64,000 bases of DNA from NCBI RefSeq assembly GCF_014635305.1, contig NZ_BMCS01000002.1:434001-498000 (forward strand), in the 5' to 3' direction. Origin of the DNA: Williamsia phyllosphaerae. Its GTDB lineage: Bacteria > Actinomycetota > Actinomycetes > Mycobacteriales > Mycobacteriaceae. Under the pieces are notes generated by a model. That model made no database searches, was not told the origin of the DNA, and saw nothing but the letters and a program-made list of their open reading frames with translations. Position 1 is the stretch's first letter; every line of letters starts with the position of its first letter. This document shows, piece after piece, positions 7,772 to 15,265 of the stretch. Made by a program: the position numbers and the translations under genes.

Positions 7772-8368
7772 ATGCTGTTGTGGATCAACGGACCGTTCGG
7801 GGTCGGGAAGACGCAGACCGCGTTCGAGATACATCGCCGCGCCCCGGGCAGCATCATCTGCGACCCCGAGCAGGTGGGCTTCGGCCTGCATCGCATGATG
7901 CCGCGATCGTTGCGCGGCGACTTCCAGGAGCTACGCGCCTGGCGGCAGGGCGTCTACGAGGTCCTCGACCTGACCCTGGCCGAGCACGACGGCCCGGTCA
8001 TCGCGCCGATGACTCTGGTCAACTCGTACTACTTCGACCAGATCATCGGCCGACTCCGTGACCGCGGCCGCGAGGTCTGCCACGTCACGCTCATGGCCGA
8101 GCCGGAGACGGTCCGCGGTCGCATCGGTCGTCGTGGTCTCGGACTGAAGGCGGATCCGTTCGCGGTGTCGAGAGTCGACTCGTCACTCGAGGAGTTGCAG
8201 CGCGACGAGTTCGCCACGCACATCGACACCGAGGCACTGAGCATCCCGCAGACGGCCGACCGGATCGGCGAGATCGCCGGGCTGACGCTCGAACCGAACA
8301 CCGACGGACCCATCCGCAACGCGATCAACCAGGGACTGACCACCGCGCGTCACATCCGACTCGGCTGA
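7772..8368 (+). CDS. tmrB: TmrB-like P-loop protein (tunicamycin resistance family)
   Basis: The 198-residue protein starts MLLWINGPFGVGKTQTAFEI, where GPFGVGKT is a Walker A motif. Further family-like segments are CDPEQVGFGLHRMMP, VIAPMTLVNSYYFDQIIGRL and the C-terminal HIRLG. The order and spacing follow Bacillus subtilis TmrB, a membrane-associated ATP-binding protein that gives tunicamycin resistance. Length also matches that family (near 200). There is no obvious Shine-Dalgarno sequence; TAGGCT about seven bases upstream of the ATG may be the -10 of a leaderless promoter. It follows the Cmx-like exporter on the same strand after 57 bases. Its actual substrate in this organism is unknown. 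Confidence 0.8.
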   Translation: MLLWINGPFGVGKTQTAFEIHRRAPGSIICDPEQVGFGLHRMMPRSLRGDFQELRAWRQGVYEVLDLTLAEHDGPVIAPMTLVNSYYFDQIIGRLRDRGREVCHVTLMAEPETVRGRIGRRGLGLKADPFAVSRVDSSLEELQRDEFATHIDTEALSIPQTADRIGEIAGLTLEPNTDGPIRNAINQGLTTARHIRLG

Positions 8369-8722
8369 CACCCCGGGACCCGTCGCTCGGTCGCCCGATC
8401 GTCGACATCGCGAATTCGCAAGCGAGAACGCAAAATTTGCTGACTGCGCGGTAGTCGGACCGTGTGGCGGGCCGGCCACCGTCAGTCGAACATACGAACT
8501 CCGAGTGGATCGCCGCCGTCGGCCATCGATCCGGACGCGACGGGTCTCTTTGGATTCACCTTCAGAGACGTTGCTGTGGAGCGACTTACAGATTCATTGA
8601 TCTGTTCGACGGACACCCGCGGCGACTACCGTACCGTTCGCTAGCTCACCTAACCTCAGTACTCGCAACGCAATCGAGATGGTTGAGTTGCCTCCAGCAA
8701 TTCAATCTGGAGGGGTTTCACG
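8369..8722. other. Intergenic region with palindromes and the promoter of the DUF6777-like gene
   Basis: No convincing gene is present. There are three small palindromes: GCGAATTCGC (8410-8419), GCAAAATTTGC (8430-8440) and ACAGAT/ATCTGT (8588-8593 and 8600-8605). The last could be an operator. A strong ribosome site, GGAGGGG, lies about 8 bases before the ATG at 8723. The region is less G+C-rich than the flanking genes. Confidence 0.4.
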
Positions 8723-10351
8723 ATGTCGATGAACACTGGTCCTGTCGCGGCCGGTCGGCCTGACGAGTCGGCAACGGCCGGCGCGGTCCGCCGCCGCCGA
8801 ACGATCATCCTGGGTGTGATGGCGGCGGTGCTCGCGATCATCGTGGCGGTGGCGACCGTCATCGTCCTCACCACCCACGACTCCGGCCGATCCGCCGATC
8901 TGTCTCTCGTGGCCGAGAACTCAACGGGCGACGACCCGTTCAGCCCTTCGGTCAGTCTCACCAACAAACCGCTGCGCAACGACGTCCGGCTCGCCTCCAC
9001 CACCGGCACGTACACCGGTCGTGGGGTGCGCGCTGTCGCCGGCAACACCACCGGCCTCTACGGCGGCACGGAGAACTCGACCTGCGACGTGGCCAAGCTG
9101 GCCAACTTCCTGTCGCAGAACCCCGACAAGGCACGCGCGTGGTCCGGTGTGTTCGGGATCAGCCGCTCGGAGATCCCCTACTACCTCGACACTCTCACCC
9201 CGGTCGTCCTGACCTCCGACACATGGGTGACCAACCACAGCTACGCCGGCGGCGAGGCCACCCCGTTCCAGGCCATCCTGCAGGCGGGAACCGCCGTCCT
9301 CGTCGACGACGCCGGAGTACCCCGTGTGCGCTGCTCCTGCGGCAACCCGCTCGCCCCGTCGGCGAGCGCGCCGTTGTCGCGCTACAACGTGACCGGTAAC
9401 CGCTGGAAGGGCTACCAACCCACCACCGTGGTCTACGTCAGCTACAACACGACCAACAACAACACCACCAACGTCGCGGCTCCTGCGGGCGTCGCCCCCA
9501 CCCCGGCCGCATTGAGCCTGGTCAACACCGATACCGCGAGCACGCTGATGCGTACCGTCGGCGGCCTGCTCAACCTGACCGGCATGCCGCCTCTGGCCGC
9601 TCCCCTGCCCACCGCCGCGTCACTGAACGTGCCGTTCCGCTCCGAGGACGCCGCGGTGCAGTCGGCCAACGGGGTCGGCTCGGGGACTGCGGCACTCGCC
9701 GAGTCCGCTTCGCTGGAGGCCCCCGCCCCGGCACCGTCGCAGGTCCGGACGCAGGAGGCCGGCTCGAACCAGGCCGCGCCCCCCGTCGCCGATCCGAACC
9801 TCGCGGCTCCCGTGCCCACCACGGCCTCGGCGTCGGCACCGTCGAGCGCCGCCGCTGCACCGCCCGCCGCGCCGAGTCCCGGACTGCCTGTGCCGGAAAC
9901 CATCCCGTCGACTCCGGCGGCCGCACCCCCGTCGCCGACGAGCTTCACCGGTTCGGGCAGCTCGGTGGTCGCGTTGACCTTCACCACCGCCGACGGTGTG
10001 CCGGTCAGCTGCACCATCCCGGAGCCCGTGGCCGAGACGACGACGGTGGAGACCACAACGCCGCCCGAGGTGCCCACCACCACCACGGAGACATCCACCG
10101 AGGCGCCGGTCGAGACGACAACCGCCGAACCGACCGTCACCGAGGCGCCGACCGCGATCGTGGTCCCGTCATCGACCGTCACCGTGACGCTGAGCTGCAA
10201 CTCACCGGTGGTGTACACCGCCGACATCAGTGACCTGACGTCCGCGGCTGCCACGTCCGCCACCGGCTCCGATGGGATCTGGACCGCACCGCTGGACGCT
10301 GATGGCGTGCGCGCATCCACCCCGATCGCGACCGCTACCTACGGCCGGTGA
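8723..10351 (+). CDS. Membrane-anchored DUF6777-like protein with Pro/Ala/Thr-rich tail
   Basis: The 542-residue protein has a short cytoplasmic arm with RRRR, one transmembrane helix (about residues 31-52) and a large exported part. Residues about 75-240 form a compact domain with the signature KARAWSGVFGISRSEIPYYL, LTPVVLTSDTWVTNHSY, LQAGTAVLVDDAGVPRVRC and CSCGNPLAP, which I recognise as the actinobacterial DUF6777 type. After about residue 250 it is low-complexity, rich in Pro, Ala, Thr and Ser, and probably spans the cell wall. Cys pairs in CSCGNP and near the C-terminus (SCTIP, LSCNSP) may form disulfides. No function is known. It is monocistronic, facing the convergent PRC-barrel operon. 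Confidence 0.7.
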   Translation: MSMNTGPVAAGRPDESATAGAVRRRRTIILGVMAAVLAIIVAVATVIVLTTHDSGRSADLSLVAENSTGDDPFSPSVSLTNKPLRNDVRLASTTGTYTGRGVRAVAGNTTGLYGGTENSTCDVAKLANFLSQNPDKARAWSGVFGISRSEIPYYLDTLTPVVLTSDTWVTNHSYAGGEATPFQAILQAGTAVLVDDAGVPRVRCSCGNPLAPSASAPLSRYNVTGNRWKGYQPTTVVYVSYNTTNNNTTNVAAPAGVAPTPAALSLVNTDTASTLMRTVGGLLNLTGMPPLAAPLPTAASLNVPFRSEDAAVQSANGVGSGTAALAESASLEAPAPAPSQVRTQEAGSNQAAPPVADPNLAAPVPTTASASAPSSAAAAPPAAPSPGLPVPETIPSTPAAAPPSPTSFTGSGSSVVALTFTTADGVPVSCTIPEPVAETTTVETTTPPEVPTTTTETSTEAPVETTTAEPTVTEAPTAIVVPSSTVTVTLSCNSPVVYTADISDLTSAAATSATGSDGIWTAPLDADGVRASTPIATATYGR

Positions 10352-10376
10352 CGTGGCGGTGGCCAGCTCGTACCGG

Positions 10377-10811
10377 TCAGTTGCTCCAGTCGATGACGAC
10401 GGCGTAGGACCCGACACCGATCAATCGGTTGCCCGGTGCGGTCTCCGACTCGAGCACTATGCCGGTGATCGTGCCGGACGTCTCGTCGAACTCGACGTCC
10501 TTGACCGACCCGAGTTCCGCACCGGCGGTGCTGAGCACCTTCTTGCCGAGGACCTGGTGGTGTTTGTCGGCGAGCACGGCGACGTCACCGACGGCCGCGG
10601 TGATCTTCTCGTCGGACTCGACGGTGACCGCGTCGTCGCCGAATCCCTTGACGTCTTCCCACAGGACCACGTCGCCGTCCTTGGTCTTCTTGACCTCGAC
10701 GGCCACGACCGACCGCGACGCGGGATCGACGACGAAGCCGGCCACCTTCGCGATGGTCTCGGCGGTGGTGGTGCTGACGACCTTGCGGCCCTTGGCATCT
10801 GAGAACAGCAT
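10377..10811 (-). CDS. PRC-barrel domain protein
   Basis: The product has 144 residues. The first part (about 1-75) and second part (about 78-140) each look like a small beta-barrel of the PRC type: KVAGFVVDPASRSVVAVEV and GKKVLSTAGAELGSVKDVEF both carry the G-x-V-x-D-x-x-S/T pattern seen in PRC-barrels. These domains occur in ribosome-maturation factor RimM and in photosynthetic reaction centre H subunits, usually as protein-binding modules. It is the last of three genes; its ATG shares one base with the stop of the previous gene. The partner is unknown. Confidence 0.7.
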   Translation of the reverse strand: MLFSDAKGRKVVSTTTAETIAKVAGFVVDPASRSVVAVEVKKTKDGDVVLWEDVKGFGDDAVTVESDEKITAAVGDVAVLADKHHQVLGKKVLSTAGAELGSVKDVEFDETSGTITGIVLESETAPGNRLIGVGSYAVVIDWSN

Positions 10812-11407
10812 CAGTGGGAGCCCTTCAGGTGTGCGCGGAAGTCGTCGACGGCGGCGCCGAATCCGGCCAGGTCGTCACGAACGAAGTCGACCGCTCCGGC
10901 GGGCACCATCAGGTGCTCGGCCGATGCGGCGAGGGTGTCGGGCAGCGGGATGAGGACCTTGGTGCTGTTGGTCTTCAACGCCTCCGACGCCTCGATCTCG
11001 TATCCGACGACGTCGCACTGACCGCCGTTGGCGCCACTGACCTCGATGATGACGTCGATGACCTTGCCGAGATCGGTGCCCGAGTCGGTGAGCACCCGCG
11101 ATCCGAGGACGTTTCCGTGTCCGGAGCCCGAACCCGAGCCGGAGACCCCGGCGAACGCCTCGTCCGGCGAGACCAGGACGTCCTCGCGCAGGATCATCAC
11201 GGCGTCCGGACCCAGTGCGGCAACCGACTTCCACGCCAGAACCTCTTTGCGCGGGCCGGAGAAGATCCCGCGACCGGCGAGCGTGAAGCCCGCGACCTCG
11301 CCGCCACCGGGGGCGTAGACGATGTCCTTGATCTGCGCGACGTCCTCGCCCTGCATCGTCACGACGGGACGCTTGGCCACCTCACCGGCGCGCATCAGGA
11401 CGCTCAT
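10811..11407 (-). CDS. PRC-barrel domain protein with two barrel repeats
   Basis: This 198-residue protein contains two PRC-like units separated by a Gly/Ser hinge (SGSGSGSGHGN, about residues 90-100): the first with GEDVAQIKDIVYAPGGGEV and the second with LGSRVLTDSGTDLGKVIDV. The C-terminal 50 residues look helical and amphipathic. No enzymatic motif is visible. Its start overlaps the stop of the small membrane protein upstream (ATGA) and its stop overlaps the next PRC-barrel start, so all three are translated together. A scaffold role at the membrane is an inference from the companion gene. Confidence 0.7.
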   Translation of the reverse strand: MSVLMRAGEVAKRPVVTMQGEDVAQIKDIVYAPGGGEVAGFTLAGRGIFSGPRKEVLAWKSVAALGPDAVMILREDVLVSPDEAFAGVSGSGSGSGHGNVLGSRVLTDSGTDLGKVIDVIIEVSGANGGQCDVVGYEIEASEALKTNSTKVLIPLPDTLAASAEHLMVPAGAVDFVRDDLAGFGAAVDDFRAHLKGSH

Positions 11408-11553
11408 GCGGACTTGTCCCGTGGTGTGGTGTCACCGAGCGAATCGCTGATGATGACCCCGCCCGACCGACGCCGGGCCTGGATGGCGAGAACCGCCCCC
11501 ACGACGACAGCGATCACCACCACGACGATGATCAACCAGGTCCACCACTGCAT
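11404..11553 (-). CDS. 49-residue single-helix membrane protein
   Basis: The frame from ATG at 11553 encodes MQWWTWLIIVVVVIAVVVG, a single hydrophobic helix, followed by a basic stop-transfer QARRR and a polar tail ending TPRDKSA. GGGAG lies about seven bases upstream of the ATG, which fixes this start over the longer open frame. It is the first gene of a translationally coupled trio with two PRC-barrel proteins and may anchor them to the membrane; that is inference from the overlap. Confidence 0.7.
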   Translation of the reverse strand: MQWWTWLIIVVVVIAVVVGAVLAIQARRRSGGVIISDSLGDTTPRDKSA

Positions 11554-11628
11554 AACAACTCCCGGGTCTCGCAGACCGGCACGCGACGGAGCGTCGATGA
11601 CGACAAGGGTCTGAGGACACCAACATAC

Positions 11629-11659
11629 CCGGGCGCGGTGAACGCGAACCGTCGCCCGG
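11629..11659 (-). terminator. Hairpin after the PUFA-synthase-like operon
   Basis: CCGGGCG (11629-11635) pairs with CGCCCGG (11653-11659), extended inside by CGGT/ACCG with one bulged base. It begins 11 bases beyond the stop of the pfaD-like gene. No T-run follows, as is usual for actinobacterial terminators. Confidence 0.5.
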
Positions 11660-11669
11660 ACCCTGGAGT

Positions 11670-13223
11670 TCACACGTGCGGTCGGTACTCCGCGTACATC
11701 GCGGGCAGCCGCAACCCGGCCGCTCGCAGTGACGAGATCCGGGTCGCGTGGGCGGCGCCGGTGAGGATCTGCTCGGCCACCTCCACCACACCGCGGCGCC
11801 CTGGCGATTCCAGGTGCGTGCCGGCGACCCAGGCGTTGAACGCGCCCATCGCCGGCCCGCACCACACCTGGTAGTCCGTCGCGCGACTCGTCTCACCGGC
11901 GATGCTCCACGCCGACGACAACCCGAGGTACCACCGGAAGATCAGCGCCATCTTGCGACGCGGATCGTCGGCCGCCGCGGTGATCTGCGCCGGGTCCCGC
12001 TCGGTGAAGAACCGCACGCACTCGTCCCACACCGAGTCCAGATCGCGGCGGAAGACGCTCTTCTCCAACGACGCCCGCAGCGGTGCGGGGATGTCGTCGA
12101 TCGAGTCATACCGCCGGTAGGTCTCGAACAGACTCTGCGCGCGGGAGGCGAACATCGTGCCGCGCCGCAGCACCTGCACGGTGACACCCAGCTCGAACAT
12201 GTCCGACGACGGCGCCATCGCACAGTCCGAGGCCGACGCCGTCGCGAGCAGTTCCTTGGTCGCCGTCGACTGGCCCGCCTCGACGGTTGCCTGGTTGATC
12301 GACCCGGTGACGATGTAGGCCGCACCGAGCGCGAAGGCGGCGGCCGCGGCCGCCGGCGTCCCGATGCCACCCGCCGCACCGATCCGCACCCGCCCCGAGA
12401 GTGGGTCGGACACCGCGAGACGGTCACGCACCGCGATGATCTCGGGCAGCGCCACGACCAGCGGGCGGCGGTCGGTGTGTCCGCCGGAATCGGCCTCGAC
12501 GGTGATGTCGTCGGCCATCGGCACCCGCTGCACCAGTCGGGCCTGCTCGTCGGTGATCTCCCCCGCGACACGCAACGTCTCGACCAGAGCCGACGGTGCG
12601 GGACGCAGGAACGCCTCGGCGACCTCGGTCCGCGACACCTTCGCGATCACGCGGTGGCCGACGACGACGTCGCCGTCGGATCCGGTGCGTAGACCGCGTG
12701 CGCGGTAACGCACCAACTCCGCCGTCACCGACATGAACGCCGATGCCTCGACACAGCGCACGCCGTGGCGCAGACACGCGTCGACGATGCCGCGTTCCAA
12801 CGCCGGCTCACTGGGGCTGTGGATCACGTTGCAGGCGAACGGGATGTCGCCCAGCGTCCTGCGCAGACCGGCGAGTGCGGAGTCGACGGTCGCGGGCACC
12901 ACCCCGGCCGCGCCGTAGCTGGCGAGATATCCCGCCCGGGCCATCGCGGCCACGAGGTCGACCGAGGCGATCCCGTTGGCCATGGCCCCGGCCATGTAGG
13001 CGGCCCGGACGCCGTGGAACGCGGCGAACCCGCGCTCGCCGAGCGACTCCGGCGCCAGCGGTCCGACCGCGGCGATCACGGTGGAGCGGTGCGCGACGGC
13101 GGGGTCACCGGTGACCGTGACGCCGGACTCGCCGCGCACCACCCACACCGGTGACGCGAGGTCGGCCAGCGCCGCGCCGATGGCGGCGTCCGGGGCGGTC
13201 CGGGTGGGCGAGGCGAGGGTCAT
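11670..13223 (-). CDS. pfaD: PfaD-like trans-acting enoyl reductase
   Basis: This 517-residue protein matches the PfaD family, the FMN-dependent TIM-barrel enoyl reductases that act in trans on polyunsaturated fatty acid and polyketide synthases. Characteristic segments are MAGAMANGIASVDLVAAMARAGYLASYGAAG near residues 75-105 (given here only as landmarks MAGAMANGIAS and YLASYGAAG), FACNVIHSP, VEASAFMSVT, a flavin/phosphate-binding VRIGAAGGIGTPAA, and FALGAAYIVTGSINQATVEAG. The C-terminal 100 residues (FRWYLGLSSAWSIAGE) also follow the family. The ATG at 13223 overlaps the stop of the dehydratase gene as ATGA. It would saturate selected double bonds during chain extension by the adjacent megasynthase. 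Confidence 0.9.
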   Translation of the reverse strand: MTLASPTRTAPDAAIGAALADLASPVWVVRGESGVTVTGDPAVAHRSTVIAAVGPLAPESLGERGFAAFHGVRAAYMAGAMANGIASVDLVAAMARAGYLASYGAAGVVPATVDSALAGLRRTLGDIPFACNVIHSPSEPALERGIVDACLRHGVRCVEASAFMSVTAELVRYRARGLRTGSDGDVVVGHRVIAKVSRTEVAEAFLRPAPSALVETLRVAGEITDEQARLVQRVPMADDITVEADSGGHTDRRPLVVALPEIIAVRDRLAVSDPLSGRVRIGAAGGIGTPAAAAAAFALGAAYIVTGSINQATVEAGQSTATKELLATASASDCAMAPSSDMFELGVTVQVLRRGTMFASRAQSLFETYRRYDSIDDIPAPLRASLEKSVFRRDLDSVWDECVRFFTERDPAQITAAADDPRRKMALIFRWYLGLSSAWSIAGETSRATDYQVWCGPAMGAFNAWVAGTHLESPGRRGVVEVAEQILTGAAHATRISSLRAAGLRLPAMYAEYRPHV

Positions 13224-15265
13224 CGTGCTGCTCCGTCCCGCAGTTCCACCGCGATGTCGGTGAGTTCGTAGATCCGCAGTCCGGGCTTCCACAGCGACGC
13301 GTCGGCGACGACGACCACCGAGTCGGCGTCGCGGGTGACCGTCTTGATGTGCACCTCGAGTTCGCAGTGTCCGTCGGTGGGGACGAACTGGCCGCGGTAC
13401 TTCCAGGAGAACGGCACCCCCTCGGGGATGTGGAACTCGGGTTCGGCGAAGCCGCGGTGATCGCCGGCGTCGATCAGCCACTCCTGCAGGCACTGGATCA
13501 CCGATTCGACGCCGAGCGAGCCCGGGATGACCGGATCGAGATAGAAGTGGCAGTCGAAGAACCAGTCGCCGGGGTCGATCGGTCGGTCCATGTGCAGGTA
13601 GCCCTGCCCGAACTCGCCACCGCCGTCGACGACCTCGACACGATCGACAAGCGCCAGCGCGTCGGTCGAGCAGAGCGGCCCACCGGCGGCCCGACGTCCG
13701 GCGACGTCGATGCTGCGGCACCGCGACCGCGCGTTCTCCCGCGCCAACCAACTCGGCCGGTCGCGGCCGGCGTCGAGGCCGGTCTGATTGTCCAGGGCGG
13801 AGTCGCTGAAGTACCCGAACATCGTGGAGCCGGAGTAGAACTCGACTCCGTCGGCCCGCAGCGAGTACTCGAAGCTCTGCAACGAGGATCCCGGCATGAT
13901 CGTGGTCGAGGTGAGGGTGGAGTGCTGGTCGATCGTCTTCCCGCGCAGGTCGATGCGTCGGGCGACTGTCGCGGTCCCGCCGAGGTTGCGCAGACGTAGC
14001 GTCTCGTCCGAGGCCAGGGTCGGCCCGAGGTAGTACCCCATCAGCAGCGCCGCCTGCAGCGACGTCTCCATGTAGACGAAGTGCGGGACCGACGCGTTCG
14101 CTGTGTCCGCGAGGTACCAAGCGTCGGCGGGGACGTCGTATTCGGTGCGGTACCGGGCACCGGAGTCCCACTCGCCGCGTCGACCGGCGAATTCGGTGAC
14201 CCGGTCCACCAGGAGCAGGCCACCGGTCGGCAGCCGGGTCGCCCGATTGCCGGTGTAGCGCGCGAACTCCGGGCCGAAGGCGGTGCCCTGATCGCCGCGG
14301 GCGAGATGCGCCATGTGGAACTCGGTCAGCAACGCGGGCGTCCCGAGCGCACCGACCCGACCGGTCGGTGCGGTCAGTGCGCCACCGCGGGCGGGACCGA
14401 CCGTGGCGGCGTCGGTCGGGACGAAGTGCGCGGTCAAATCGAACGGGCTGCCCGGGCCGGCGGGGCCGATGGGGGTGACCCGGGCCCGTAGATGCGGTAC
14501 GGGCACCAAATCGGCCTCGATCACCCGGACGGACAGTCGGTGTGCGCCCACGGCCGAGGGCGCGGAGTCGACGCTCGAGCGCACCGTGGCGTCGGCCAGA
14601 CACAGGTGGAGACCGACGTAGGCACCGAGGATCTCGGCGGTGGTGCGGGCGGCGGCCACCGGGTCGCCGCTGATCTCGGCGACACATCCACCGAAGTCGG
14701 AACCGGTGGGCGCGTAGTGCAGGTCGCTGATCGAGTCGACGTGTCCGGACGCGCCGATGCGCAACGATGCGTTGACATCTCGCGACGCCGCGCCGATGCG
14801 CTGGCGGTAGGCCGCCCCGAAGACGTCGTCGATGCTGCCGCGGGTGAGCCGGTCGATGTCGGGGCCGGTCAGCTCGGTGCGGTCGGTACGCGCCAGCGGC
14901 GAGAAACACCGCACCGCGGTCAGCTCGAGTCGGCTGGTCAGGGCACCGGACGTGACCGGGGCCTCGGGCGGGGCGTGATCGGTCGCGCCGGTGTCGATCT
15001 GGCCGAGGATGCGATTGATCATGGCGTGCGCGACCGAGTCGGTCGCGGCGATCGTCGCCCGATGTGCCGCGACGACACTCGCCCGGATGGCAGCCACCGG
15101 CGTCAGATCCGGCGAGGGGGCCGGTGCTGTCACGGATTCCGAGGCGCGGTGGAAATTCGGGGCGCGGTCGGGCTCCTGGCTGGGTTCGACGGGCGCGGCG
15201 ACGAGTGCCGCGGTCGCGCCGAGTGGATCGAAATCCGCTCCGTCGAAGGTGATCTGGTCGTTCAT
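13220..15265 (-). CDS. Stand-alone double hot-dog dehydratase, PfaC C-terminal type
   Basis: The product has 681 residues. Two FabA-like hot-dog regions are recognisable: one near residues 330-470 (LLLVDRVTEF, SVPHFVYMETSLQAALLMG) and one near 520-660 with WFFDCHFYLDPVIPGSLGVE, which matches the FabA/PfaC active-site motif; the catalytic His is at about residue 573. Residues 1-130 are Ala/Pro-rich and may be a linker. In classical PUFA synthases these dehydratases form the end of PfaC behind a ketosynthase and a chain-length factor; both are absent here. The dehydratases would introduce and isomerise double bonds. Start and stop overlap the neighbouring genes (ATGA at both ends). Confidence 0.85.
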   Translation of the reverse strand: MNDQITFDGADFDPLGATAALVAAPVEPSQEPDRAPNFHRASESVTAPAPSPDLTPVAAIRASVVAAHRATIAATDSVAHAMINRILGQIDTGATDHAPPEAPVTSGALTSRLELTAVRCFSPLARTDRTELTGPDIDRLTRGSIDDVFGAAYRQRIGAASRDVNASLRIGASGHVDSISDLHYAPTGSDFGGCVAEISGDPVAAARTTAEILGAYVGLHLCLADATVRSSVDSAPSAVGAHRLSVRVIEADLVPVPHLRARVTPIGPAGPGSPFDLTAHFVPTDAATVGPARGGALTAPTGRVGALGTPALLTEFHMAHLARGDQGTAFGPEFARYTGNRATRLPTGGLLLVDRVTEFAGRRGEWDSGARYRTEYDVPADAWYLADTANASVPHFVYMETSLQAALLMGYYLGPTLASDETLRLRNLGGTATVARRIDLRGKTIDQHSTLTSTTIMPGSSLQSFEYSLRADGVEFYSGSTMFGYFSDSALDNQTGLDAGRDRPSWLARENARSRCRSIDVAGRRAAGGPLCSTDALALVDRVEVVDGGGEFGQGYLHMDRPIDPGDWFFDCHFYLDPVIPGSLGVESVIQCLQEWLIDAGDHRGFAEPEFHIPEGVPFSWKYRGQFVPTDGHCELEVHIKTVTRDADSVVVVADASLWKPGLRIYELTDIAVELRDGAAR

